Assembly (NCBI GenBank): GCA_023896275.1
Contig: MLDA01000004.1
Span: forward strand, 1-64,000
DNA length: 64,000 nt
Origin: Kocuria rosea subsp. polaris
GTDB taxonomy: Bacteria > Actinomycetota > Actinomycetes > Actinomycetales > Micrococcaceae
Reading direction: 5' to 3'
The notes under the pieces are model-generated. The model made no database searches, was not told where the DNA came from, and worked only from the letters and a program-made list of their open reading frames with translations. A program made the position numbers and the translations under genes. This document shows positions 7,712 through 15,851 of the stretch, piece after piece (the first letter of the stretch is position 1; every line of letters starts with the position of its first letter).

Positions 7712-9094
7712 ATGAGCCGCACCCTTGTCGCCGGAATCGACTCGTCCACCCAGTCCACCAAGGTTCTCTTGGTCGACGCCCACACCGGCGAGGTCGTCGG
7801 TGAGGGGCGGGCCAAGCACCCCGAGGGCACGGAGGTCGACCCGCGCGCGTGGATCGACGCGCTCGAGACCGCCGGGGCGGGCCTGCTGGAGCAGGCCGCC
7901 GCGGTGGCGGTCGGTGGGCAGCAGCACGGGCTCGTCGCCCTCGATGAGAACGACGACGTCGTCCGCGACGCGCTGCTCTGGAACGACACACGCTCGGCGC
8001 AGGCCGCCGTCGACCTCATCGCGGAACTGGGCGGACCCGAGGCGTGCGCGCAGGCGACCGGGTCCCTGCTCGTCCCCTCGATCACCTCGACGAAGCTGCG
8101 CTGGGTGCGCGATCACGAGCCGGAGAAGGCCGCCCGCATCAAGCGCGTGCTGCTGCCGCACGACTACCTGACGTGGCACCTGAACGCGGACAAGTCGCGG
8201 TTCACGACCGACCGCGGCGACGCCTCGGGTACCGGCTACTTTTCGACCGTCGCCGACGCGTGGGACCCGGCGCTCGCCGAGGCCGCGCTTGGGCGTGCCT
8301 TCGAGCTGCCGGAGGTGGCCGCGCCGGACGCCGTCGTGGGCGAGACCGCGTGGGGCGCGAAGATCGCCCCCGGCACGGGCGACAACATGGCCGCCGCGCT
8401 CGGCCTGAACCTCAAACCGGGCGACGTCTCGCTCTCGATCGGCACCTCCGGGGTGGCGGCCATGGTCTCGCCGACTCCGACGACGGACGCGAGTGGGCTG
8501 GTCGCCGGGTTCGCCGACGCGACGGGGCGCTACCTTCCGCTGGCGTGCACGCTCAACGCGGCGCGCGTCCTCGACTTCGGCGCGCGCATGCTCGGCGTCG
8601 ACCACGACCGGCTCGCCGCGCTCGCGCTCGAGTCGGTGCCGAGCGCGAACGGCGTCACGCTACTGCCGTACCTTGACGGCGAGCGGACGCCGAACCGTCC
8701 CGACGCCACCGGCACGCTGACCGGCATCACGAGCTCGACGACGCAGGCCGACCTCGCCCGCGCGTGCGTCGAGGGGCTGCTGTGCTCGCTGGCCGATGCC
8801 GTCGCGAATCTCGAGGCTTCGACGGGCACGAGCGCCGAACGCGTCTTCCTCATCGGCGGCGGGGCGAAGTCGGCTGCGGTGCGCGAGCTGGCGCCGGCGG
8901 TTCTGGGGCGCGACGTCGTCGTGCCTCCGGAGCGCGAGTACGTCGCGCTGGGTGCCGCGCGGCAGGCCGCGTGGGCGCTGACCGGGGCGCAGCCCGGGTG
9001 GGAAATCGCGGGATCGAAGGTCTACGCGGCGGAACCGACGCCGGGCGTGCTGCGGCAGTACCGGGCGCTGCGGGACAACACGGCCGGCTGGTAG
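7712..9094 (+). CDS. xylB: Xylulokinase
   Basis: FGGY-family kinase that phosphorylates D-xylulose to xylulose 5-phosphate. The 460 residues begin TLVAGIDSSTQSTKVLLVDA (phosphate-1 loop), followed by AVGGQQHGLVALDE and LLWNDTRSAQAA (substrate region). The C-terminal ATP-binding half has LSIGTSGVAAM and LIGGGAKSAAVRELAPAVLGRDV. The length is slightly short for the family but both domains are complete. Translated from ATG 7712 after a GAGGATT-type ribosome site, downstream of xylA. Its stop is only five bases from the stop of the convergent ABC ATPase gene, leaving no room for a terminator. Confidence 0.96.
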   Translation: MSRTLVAGIDSSTQSTKVLLVDAHTGEVVGEGRAKHPEGTEVDPRAWIDALETAGAGLLEQAAAVAVGGQQHGLVALDENDDVVRDALLWNDTRSAQAAVDLIAELGGPEACAQATGSLLVPSITSTKLRWVRDHEPEKAARIKRVLLPHDYLTWHLNADKSRFTTDRGDASGTGYFSTVADAWDPALAEAALGRAFELPEVAAPDAVVGETAWGAKIAPGTGDNMAAALGLNLKPGDVSLSIGTSGVAAMVSPTPTTDASGLVAGFADATGRYLPLACTLNAARVLDFGARMLGVDHDRLAALALESVPSANGVTLLPYLDGERTPNRPDATGTLTGITSSTTQADLARACVEGLLCSLADAVANLEASTGTSAERVFLIGGGAKSAAVRELAPAVLGRDVVVPPEREYVALGAARQAAWALTGAQPGWEIAGSKVYAAEPTPGVLRQYRALRDNTAGW

Positions 9095-9099
9095 CGGCG

Positions 9100-9735
9100 T
9101 CAGGTCAGAGTGATGACCTCGTCGCAGGCGGCGGCGACCTCCGCGGAATGGGTGGCGATCACCACCGCGGCCCCCGACGCGGCGATCCTGGCCAGTTCGC
9201 GAAGGACCATGTCGGCGTTCGCCGCGTCGAGGGCGCCGGTCGGCTCGTCGGCGAGCACCACGTCCGGCTTGCGGAGGAGCAGTCGGGCCAGCGCGACGCG
9301 TTGTTGTTCGCCACCCGACAGCGTGTAGACGGCTTCCCCACCCCGTCCGCCCAACCCCACGCGGGTGAGTGCATCGTCGAAGTCGGCGGCCTGGAGTTCC
9401 GTGCGACCGCGCGCGGCGATGGCTACCTCGAGGTTCTCGCGCACTGAAGCGTTCTCGATCAGGGCGTAGTTCTGAAACATGTAACCCAAGCGGTCTCGCC
9501 GAAATCTCCGTTTCGCCTCGAAGTTCATTCGGGTGATGTTCCGCCCCGCAACCGTGATGGACCCGGCACTCAGCGTCTCCAGCAGCCCGAGACAATTGAG
9601 AATCGTCGACTTACCAGAACCGGAACGGCCCGTCAGTGCGGTCATCCGCCCGGCGGGCACCACGAAGGACAGATCATCGAACAGGGTCCGTTCGCCGAAC
9701 GTCTTGGCGGCGTTGCTGACCACGATGCTGCTCAT
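9100..9735 (-). CDS. ABC transporter ATP-binding protein, bacteriocin/peptide-export type
   Basis: A 211-residue stand-alone ATPase. Walker A GRSGSGKST is at residues 36-44, the Q-loop in MFQNYALIEN near 87, the ABC signature LSGGEQQR at 139-146, Walker B VVLADEPTGALD at 159-170 and the switch His in IATHS near 194. The sequence class (MacB/LolD/BceA-like, FQNYALIENASVRENL) is that found beside the large membrane protein encoded just upstream, overlapping it by 4 bp. In lactococcin 972-type clusters this pair follows the bacteriocin gene and is annotated as immunity or export. No bacteriocin was found here. It could equally be a peptide-resistance pump. Confidence 0.88.
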   Translation of the reverse strand: MSSIVVSNAAKTFGERTLFDDLSFVVPAGRMTALTGRSGSGKSTILNCLGLLETLSAGSITVAGRNITRMNFEAKRRFRRDRLGYMFQNYALIENASVRENLEVAIAARGRTELQAADFDDALTRVGLGGRGGEAVYTLSGGEQQRVALARLLLRKPDVVLADEPTGALDAANADMVLRELARIAASGAAVVIATHSAEVAAACDEVITLT

Positions 9736-11795
9736 GCTGTCTCCTCGGAATGGGTGCTGATCATCGACCGTGTGCGTCGAATCACCAGGGCGATCAAGAG
9801 GCCAAGATTAAGTATGGCGACGATGGCGACGGCCCAGGGATACCAGAGCACGACGTCGAGATCGAGGCCTCGCGCGATCCCGGGGTCCGCGTCGGATGTT
9901 CGTGCCGCGTCGATCGCGACGCCTCTCCACAGAGCCCAGCCGCAGACGGCCGCGAGAAGGATCGCTTCCGCCGCGAGTAGCCGACGGTGGGTGGAGAGGA
10001 AGCCCCAGCCGTGCACGTGGCGGACGAGGATCGACTGCGCGTTGCCACGGACGTGCATCTGCGCGAGACCGACCGCTGTCGCCAAGAGGACGCCGAGCGC
10101 GACGATGGCGCTCGCGGACTTGATGCGAAGATCGGTGACACGTGTCGCATACTCGTCAGCTGCTGCTTGGGCGACTGGGATGTAGGCCGAAATCCAGGGG
10201 CCCAAGAGTTCTTGCGGGGTGTTCCGGACGGCCTCGGCGGAGTCGGTCATGAGGACGCGGCCCTGGCTGGCGTAAGCCATGTAGTCGTCGTCACGGATGA
10301 CACCGGATTCCGGGTCGACGACAACCAACACTGCGTCCTTGGCCCACGCCGGTCGCTGCTGCGAGTCGGGTTCCGGCTCGTAGAGAAAGTGCGACTGGTC
10401 GGCCAGGATCTGCCGAACTTCGACGGCTGGGAGTGTTTCGCCGAGGGAATCGCCCACCAGCGCGACGACGTCGTCGGGCGTCGCCGTGGAGTCCGTCGGC
10501 GTCAGGACGCGGACGGTCTCCGAGGGCGTTCCGGGGAGACGGCGGCCGTCGCCGTCGATGACCGGGTTGGCCTGCAGGTAGTTGCTGTTCACGAGGAGGA
10601 TGTCCGCGGAAGTCCTGGTCCCTGTTGCGCTGTCGTCCGGGCTCACGCGCACGGCGAGAATCGCTCGTCCTGCCGCATCTTCCTGCTGGAGCCAGGCGCC
10701 GGACGCGTAGGCGAGCCGGTCCATCTCTTCTGCTGACGCGTCGGCCTCGAACCTGATCGTCGCTGCGGTTCCGGCAGCCTTCATGTCCTCTCGCGCCTGG
10801 TCGGCGTCGAGGGCAGCTCCGGCCGTCGCGAACGCAGATGCGATGACGGAAACGGCCAGCACCAGGGCAGGGACACGGATCAGGTAGGCGGCGGGGATCG
10901 CGACGTGGAATCCGAGGCGCCCCTTGATGCCGTCGAGGAGGCGCGTATTCCACAAGACGACGAGCACTGCCGCGTGGATCCCCAGAATCAGAACGAGGGC
11001 GACGACGAAAGTGGTCGCTGTGCTCCTTAGGAAGGCACCGAATTGGTGGAGGTCGTTGTAGAACCAGAGCGCGGTCGTAGCGCACGCGAGGATCGTCGCG
11101 AGCGTCACGGCTCCGGCCGGGGCGGCCCGCCGGAAGTCTCGCAGAACAGCTGTTCGCTTCCGGGTCCCGTGCAGACATTGAACGGCGTAGGACTTGACGT
11201 TGGTGACGACGGCGAAACCAGCGAGCAACGTCACCAGGAGCAGCGCGACGAGTGTCGACGTTCCGAAGGGACCTCCGACGATCCACACCACGGCCTGTCC
11301 GGCCGACACGGATCCGTGCTCGAGGTGAGTGTCGTACCCGAGCTCGGCGAAGGTCGCCGCCAGGCCCGCCGACGCGGCCTCCGGGCCGAAGACAAAGTAC
11401 CGGCCGCGCGGATCGGTGCCTTCCAGGCCGGCGACGGAGTGCAGTTCGGTGTCCAGTGCCGGGCTGAAGGAGGGGTAGCCGCTGCTCAACCACTGCGCTT
11501 GGGGTAGGCCGGCGTCACCGACAGCGACGTAGAAGTGCCGGACGGACGCGCTCTGCAGGTCCCTGATTTCCCTGAAGATGATGGCGTCCGATGATTCCGC
11601 TGCGCCCTGAAGAAGGTGCGGGAGGCCGTCGCCGCCCGTCGTCGTCGTCTCCCCGGTGACGACCACCCGATCAGCGGCCGGAAGGGTCGCCTCGTCCGCC
11701 GCCTGAGTCAGGAAGAATCCGGCGAAGGCCGCGTAGATCGCGGCGATAGCAATCGCAAGAGCGAGCCCAGAGCTCCTCATCAATTCTCGATTCAT
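9732..11795 (-). CDS. Bacteriocin-associated integral membrane protein (DUF1430-like)
   Basis: A 687-residue membrane protein. An N-terminal signal-anchor helix is followed by an extracytoplasmic segment of about 150 residues, then helices near 175-200 (GTSTLVALLLVTLLAGFAVV), 235-250, 265-290 and 305-330, a second large extracytoplasmic domain (about 335-560), and helices near 575-600, 620-640 and 660-680. This seven-helix plan with two external domains is that of the bacteriocin-associated integral membrane family that partners an ABC ATPase. Co-transcription is indicated by the 4-bp overlap with the ATPase gene. Base composition looks lower in GC than the flanking xyl genes, suggestive of acquisition. 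Substrate unknown; self-protection against, or export of, a small peptide is the best guess. Confidence 0.72.
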   Translation of the reverse strand: MNRELMRSSGLALAIAIAAIYAAFAGFFLTQAADEATLPAADRVVVTGETTTTGGDGLPHLLQGAAESSDAIIFREIRDLQSASVRHFYVAVGDAGLPQAQWLSSGYPSFSPALDTELHSVAGLEGTDPRGRYFVFGPEAASAGLAATFAELGYDTHLEHGSVSAGQAVVWIVGGPFGTSTLVALLLVTLLAGFAVVTNVKSYAVQCLHGTRKRTAVLRDFRRAAPAGAVTLATILACATTALWFYNDLHQFGAFLRSTATTFVVALVLILGIHAAVLVVLWNTRLLDGIKGRLGFHVAIPAAYLIRVPALVLAVSVIASAFATAGAALDADQAREDMKAAGTAATIRFEADASAEEMDRLAYASGAWLQQEDAAGRAILAVRVSPDDSATGTRTSADILLVNSNYLQANPVIDGDGRRLPGTPSETVRVLTPTDSTATPDDVVALVGDSLGETLPAVEVRQILADQSHFLYEPEPDSQQRPAWAKDAVLVVVDPESGVIRDDDYMAYASQGRVLMTDSAEAVRNTPQELLGPWISAYIPVAQAAADEYATRVTDLRIKSASAIVALGVLLATAVGLAQMHVRGNAQSILVRHVHGWGFLSTHRRLLAAEAILLAAVCGWALWRGVAIDAARTSDADPGIARGLDLDVVLWYPWAVAIVAILNLGLLIALVIRRTRSMISTHSEETA

Positions 11796-12092
11796 CAGAG
11801 CGGGCTCTCGTCGTGCGCTCGTTCAGTTTCGGCGTGCGCGCGCACCCCGGCAAACGTGCAGGTGGATCATTTGCGGCCATTCACGTGTCCGTAGGAGCTA
11901 TCGTGGGCGACTCTCGAAGACCGTATGGCGCAGTGGGTGTAAATCCAAATCAATCAATGGGGCGCACAATTTTGGTCTTGTCAGGGGGCCGTCCTGCCTC
12001 GAGCCGGTTGGCCGCCTGATCCGGGACCATGTCTCCTTGGGCGGCCACCTCCGCCTCGGCCCGTGCACCCTGCCCCGGGCGATGGCCCCGAG
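11796..12092. other. Intergenic region where a bacteriocin precursor would be expected
   Basis: 297 bp with no convincing gene. It separates the start of the bacteriocin-associated membrane gene from the end of gntP on the same strand. The stretch around 11940-11970 is AT-rich and probably contains the promoter for the membrane gene. All three minus-strand frames carry stops. The longest minus-strand remnant has no start codon, signal peptide or GG leader. A 68-codon frame on the plus strand (11813-12019) has no ribosome site or family resemblance. Confidence 0.6.
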
Positions 12093-13514
12093 TCAGGCGA
12101 TGGCCGCGTAGAGCACCCAGCTGAGGGCGAAGCCCATGAAGCCAACGGCGGTGGCGATCACCGTCCACGTGGACAGGGCGACCTGCGTGGACAAGCCCAG
12201 GAACCGGCTGACGAGCCAGAATCCGGAGTCGTTGACGTGGGAGAACGTGATCGCGCCGGCCACGATCGCCATGACGATGCAGGCGAGGGCGAGCGGCGAC
12301 TGATCCCCGGATGCGGCGATGGACGGGGCCATCAGGCCGGCCGCCGTCGTGCCCGCGACGGTGGCTGAACCCTGGGCGACGCGCATGATCACGGCGATGA
12401 GGAACCCGGCCAGGATCAGCGGCATGCCGACGGCCTGCAGGCTCTCCGCCATGGCGCCGCCGATGCCGGTGGCGGTCAGAACGCCGCCGAAGATGCCGCC
12501 CGCGCCCGTGATGAGGATGATCGAGCAGACGGGCGCGAGGGCGTCGTCGACGATCTTCTCGATCGCGCCGCCGATCGGGCCGTCGTGCCGACGGACGACC
12601 AACAGGTACATCGCCAGCAGGGTGGAGAGCAGCAGGGCGATCGGGGTGTTGCCGAGGAAGACGAGGACCTGCGCCCAGGCTGCGTCCTCCGGGACGGTTC
12701 CGGTGGCCTGCAGGGTCTTGAGCCCGGTGTTCATGAAGATGAGGACCAGCGGCAGGAGCAGCAGGGCGAGCACGGTTCCGAAGCGCGGCGGGTTCGGGTT
12801 GTCCTTCGGGGCCGAGCCGAGCAGCTCGGGCACCGGCAGCCGAGGTGTCCGCGCGGCGAGGATGAGCGAGAGCCGGTATCCGGCCACGTACCACGTGGGG
12901 ATGCCGACGAGCAGGCCGACCATGAGCACCAGGCCGACGTCGGCGCCAACGATTCCCGCCGCGGCCACCGGGCCGGGGTGCGGCGGCACGAGCGCGTGCA
13001 TCACGAGGAAGGCTCCGGCCGCCGGCAGCGCGTACCGGAGTAGGCCGCCGCCCACCCGCCGAGCCACCGTGTAGATGATCGGGAGCATGACGATGAAGCC
13101 GGCGTCCAGGAAGATCGGGAAGCCGAAAAGCAGCGATGCGATCGACAGCGCCAGCGGTGCGCGTTTCTCACCAAACAGCCCGATCAGCTTGTCGGAGATG
13201 ACCTGAGCGCCGCCCGAGGTTTCCACGATCCGGCCCAACACGGCGCCGAAGCCCACAAGCATGGCCACGTTGCCGAGGGTCTGGCCAAACGGGCCGAGGA
13301 TGGTCTCGAGCAGGTCGGTAGCGCTGACGCCGGCGGCGATGGCCGTCAGCAGGCTGACGATGATCAGCGAGAAGAACGCGTGCAGGCGCACCTTCATGAT
13401 CAGGAACAGCAGCACGGCGATCGCCAGGACCGCGATGAGCAACAGAACGGGCACGGGCAGGGCGGCCTCGGGCGTCGTGGCCGCGGGCAACGCGAGCGGG
13501 GGTAGCGGTGTCAT
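12093..13514 (-). CDS. GntP-family gluconate/acid-sugar:H+ symporter
   Basis: A 473-residue polytopic membrane protein with 12 or more hydrophobic segments and the GntP hallmarks: VGFGAVLGRIVETSGGAQVISDKLI, FGFPIFLDAGFIVMLPI, AAGAFLVMHALVPPHPGP, and near the end SGFWLVSRFLGLSTQVALSTWT. The family imports gluconate and related aldonic acids with protons. The ATG at 13514 overlaps the TGA of the upstream TPI-like gene (ATGA), so it is the last gene of a six-gene coupled operon. Its presence indicates that the operon's substrate is an acid sugar and not a neutral polyol. Which acid cannot be read from sequence. A longer frame upstream exists but is antiparallel to the TPI-like gene's coding logic and was rejected. 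Confidence 0.93.
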   Translation of the reverse strand: MTPLPPLALPAATTPEAALPVPVLLLIAVLAIAVLLFLIMKVRLHAFFSLIIVSLLTAIAAGVSATDLLETILGPFGQTLGNVAMLVGFGAVLGRIVETSGGAQVISDKLIGLFGEKRAPLALSIASLLFGFPIFLDAGFIVMLPIIYTVARRVGGGLLRYALPAAGAFLVMHALVPPHPGPVAAAGIVGADVGLVLMVGLLVGIPTWYVAGYRLSLILAARTPRLPVPELLGSAPKDNPNPPRFGTVLALLLLPLVLIFMNTGLKTLQATGTVPEDAAWAQVLVFLGNTPIALLLSTLLAMYLLVVRRHDGPIGGAIEKIVDDALAPVCSIILITGAGGIFGGVLTATGIGGAMAESLQAVGMPLILAGFLIAVIMRVAQGSATVAGTTAAGLMAPSIAASGDQSPLALACIVMAIVAGAITFSHVNDSGFWLVSRFLGLSTQVALSTWTVIATAVGFMGFALSWVLYAAIA

Positions 13515-14323
13515 CTGGTCTCCAGTCGGGATGGGCGGGCCCGCGCCTCGTCGAGCACGGCGCCGAAGTTGGCCGGGTTGTGGGCGAAGCGGCCCAGGAA
13601 GAGGCCGTCGGCCTCGGGCAGGCGCGGCAGCAGCCCGGGGCCGGCGCTGCCGCCGTAGATGAGTGTGACCGGGTGGCCCGGTGCGGTCAGTCGGGCCCGC
13701 ATCATCGTCAGGACCGCGTTGACGTGCTCGGGCGGGGCGGGCTCGGCGGCGCCGATGGCCCAGACGGGCTCGTAGGCGAACACTACGGAGGCCGGGTCGA
13801 TCGCGGCGTCCGTCCCGGTGCCCAGTGCGACCGCGATCTGCCGCAGGCAGTCCGCCGCGGACTCCCCGGGGCCGCCGCGGCGCTGCTCGCCGATGCACAG
13901 CAGCGGCGTCAGGCCGGCGGCAGTCGCGGACCGCACCTTGGCGGCGACCACGGCATCGTCTTCGCCGAAGTCGGCCCTCCGCTCGGCGTGCCCGATCTCC
14001 ACAATCCTTACCCCGAGCTCGGCGAGCATCCCGGCACCGACCTCGCCGGTCGCGGCGCCGTCCGCTACGGCGCAGTTCTGGGCGGCCAACAGGCAGCCCG
14101 TGCCGTCCAGGATCCGTGCGGCGGATTCCAGCACGGGGTACGACGGCGCCACGAACGGGACCGTGCGCGTCGCGCCGGCCGCCGTCGTGCCGGGGGCGTC
14201 GGCGCCGCGCGCCAGCAGCTCGCGGCGCACACCCTCGAGCCAGGCGAGCGACCGCTCATACCCGAGGTACATCTTGGTGCTGACGCCGACGTATACGGTG
14301 TCCGGGCGGTCGATCAGGGCCAC
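13511..14323 (-). CDS. Triose-phosphate-isomerase-like sugar phosphate isomerase
   Basis: A 270-residue TIM-barrel of the TPI family. The catalytic loop is present: GVRIVEIGHAERRADFGE (catalytic His), then VVFAYEPVWAIG (catalytic Glu), and LIYGGSAGPG phosphate loop. The usual N-terminal NWKMN is replaced by VGVSTKMYLGY, as in the divergent paralogues that act on tetrulose phosphates (EryH and LerI types) instead of triose phosphates. Starts at GTG 14323, six bases after the dehydrogenase gene, and overlaps gntP by four. The context (DhaK-type kinase, RpiB-like isomerase) supports L-erythrulose 1-phosphate to D-erythrulose 4-phosphate isomerisation. A plain glycolytic TPI cannot be excluded, but that gene normally lies with gap and pgk. 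Confidence 0.82.
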   Translation of the reverse strand: MALIDRPDTVYVGVSTKMYLGYERSLAWLEGVRRELLARGADAPGTTAAGATRTVPFVAPSYPVLESAARILDGTGCLLAAQNCAVADGAATGEVGAGMLAELGVRIVEIGHAERRADFGEDDAVVAAKVRSATAAGLTPLLCIGEQRRGGPGESAADCLRQIAVALGTGTDAAIDPASVVFAYEPVWAIGAAEPAPPEHVNAVLTMMRARLTAPGHPVTLIYGGSAGPGLLPRLPEADGLFLGRFAHNPANFGAVLDEARARPSRLETR

Positions 14324-14329
14324 GGCGAC

Positions 14330-15295
14330 CTACTCGGCGGTGCCGGAGTCCAGCGGCGCCGGACCCAGCTCCTTGAGAAGCTGGCCCATCTTGACGTAGG
14401 CCTCGTTGCGGTAGGCGATCACATCGGCGAGCTTGTCGGCAGGGACGTCGAGAAACCCTCCGCCGGACTTGGTGCCGAGCTGGCCGGCCGCGATCTTCTC
14501 CGTGAGGATCGCCGGCGTGGCGAAGCGCTCCGGGAAATCCGTCTGAAGGGACGTGTAGCAGAAGTTGTAGACGTCCAGCCCGGCCATGTCGGCGATCGCG
14601 AACGGGCCGAAGAACGGCAGCCGGAACCCGAAGGTGGTGCGGACGAGGGTGTCGATGTCCTCCGGGGAGGCGACGCCCTCCTCGACCAGCTGGGTGGCCT
14701 CGTGGAACAAGGCGTACTGCAGGCGGTTGAGGACGAACCCGGTGACGTCTTTGACGACCGCCGTCTCCTTGCCGGTCTCCTCCACGTACCCCACGGCGGT
14801 AGCGATCGCGGCCTCCGACGTCCCTTCGTGGGGGATGATCTCCACGCCCGGGATGAACGGTGACGGGTTGGAGAAGTGGACGCCGAGGAAGCGCTCCGGG
14901 CGGGTGACGGCGCTGGCCATGTCGGCGATCGAGATGGTGGACGTGTTGGAGCCGATGACGGCGTCCGGGTCCGCCGCGGCGCTGATCTGCCGCAGGATGT
15001 CGTGCTTGATCGCCAGGACCTCGGGCACGGCCTCCTCGATGAAGGCTGCGCCGGCGACGGCCTCCTCGAGCGAAGCGGCGGCGGAGAGGTTCTGCGTCAG
15101 GGTCTCGGTGGCGCCGGCCGGGAAGAGTCCCTGGGCCTCGAAGTCGGCCGATTCGGCGAGTAGGCGTTCCAGGTTCTTCTGTGCGACCTCCGCGGAGGCG
15201 TCCGCAAGGGCCACCTGGGCGCCGGCGAGGGCCAGCACCTGGCCGATCCCGCCGCCCATGTATCCGGAGCCGACGATTGCTACTTTGATGTCCAC
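14330..15295 (-). CDS. 3-hydroxyacyl-CoA dehydrogenase-family NAD-dependent oxidoreductase
   Basis: 321 residues. The N-terminal Rossmann fold begins VAIVGSGYMGGGIGQVLALAG (GxGxxGxG), with the family catalytic region IGSNTSTISIADMASAVTRPERFLGVHFSNP (His in GVHFSNP) and the C-terminal helical domain TGFVLNRLQYALFHEATQLVEEGV. The homologues acting on sugar acids, such as L-gulonate 3-dehydrogenase (lambda-crystallin), share this fold and oxidise a 3-hydroxy acid to a 3-keto acid. Inside a sugar operon that role is more likely than fatty-acid oxidation. A GTG start at 15295 is supported by AAGGA nine bases upstream. The gene lies 55 bp after the RpiB-like gene. A 3-keto product would decarboxylate easily, which fits the tetrulose steps downstream. 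Confidence 0.82.
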   Translation of the reverse strand: MDIKVAIVGSGYMGGGIGQVLALAGAQVALADASAEVAQKNLERLLAESADFEAQGLFPAGATETLTQNLSAAASLEEAVAGAAFIEEAVPEVLAIKHDILRQISAAADPDAVIGSNTSTISIADMASAVTRPERFLGVHFSNPSPFIPGVEIIPHEGTSEAAIATAVGYVEETGKETAVVKDVTGFVLNRLQYALFHEATQLVEEGVASPEDIDTLVRTTFGFRLPFFGPFAIADMAGLDVYNFCYTSLQTDFPERFATPAILTEKIAAGQLGTKSGGGFLDVPADKLADVIAYRNEAYVKMGQLLKELGPAPLDSGTAE

Positions 15296-15350
15296 GTGGT
15301 GGGTCCTTGTCTGTTGGGCTGGATGGTGTGGATGGTTTCGAGTCGTGAGG

Positions 15351-15818
15351 TCAAGGGGCACTCGGCTCGTAGGAACCGATCGCGTCGACCTTGGCTGCGG
15401 AGGCGCTGGAGGCGTCGAACCGGTGACCGAGCCACTCGGCGGTCAGTTTCTTCGCCAGCTCCAGCCCGATCACGCGCTGCCCGAACGTCAGGACTTGGGC
15501 GTTGTTGCTGAGCACGGAGCGTTCCACGGAGTAGGAGTCGTGAGCCGTGACGGCGCGGATGCCGGGGACCTTGTTGGCGGCGATCGCCACGCCGAGCCCC
15601 GTCCCGCAGACGAGCAGCGCCCGGTCAGCCTCGCCCGCGGCGACCCGGCGGGCGGCGGCGACGGCCACGTGTGGGTAGGCCGTCGAATCGTCGGCTCCCA
15701 CGCCAGCGTCGATCACGGCTTCCACGCGGTCGTCCGCCTCGAGCACCGCCTTCAGCGCTTCCTTGAACTCGACGCCGGCCTCGTCGTTGCCGATGATGAT
15801 GGTGAGTTTCTGGTCCAT
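15351..15818 (-). CDS. RpiB/LacAB-family sugar phosphate isomerase
   Basis: A 155-residue isomerase. The family features are [18 protein letters not shown] at the start, [23 protein letters not shown] (catalytic Cys and phosphate loop), and [26 protein letters not shown] (His and the NN motif). It resembles the subgroup used for tetrulose phosphates (EryI and DerI, converting D-erythrulose 4-phosphate to D-erythrose 4-phosphate) as well as ribose 5-phosphate isomerase B. ATG 15818 follows AAAGGACGGAC. It lies 33 bp after the kinase gene. The operon context favours the tetrulose role; RpiB activity is the alternative. Confidence 0.85.
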   Translation of the reverse strand: MDQKLTIIIGNDEAGVEFKEALKAVLEADDRVEAVIDAGVGADDSTAYPHVAVAAARRVAAGEADRALLVCGTGLGVAIAANKVPGIRAVTAHDSYSVERSVLSNNAQVLTFGQRVIGLELAKKLTAEWLGHRFDASSASAAKVDAIGSYEPSAP

Positions 15819-15851
15819 GTCCGTCCTTTCTCCTGCTGTCGTAGTTGGTCT

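Noticed and set aside
11900-11972. Minus-strand remnant with a pattern loosely like the lactococcin 972 C-terminus
   Set aside because: No start codon, no signal peptide, in-frame stop immediately upstream, and the spacing of the His/Ser residues does not match the family.
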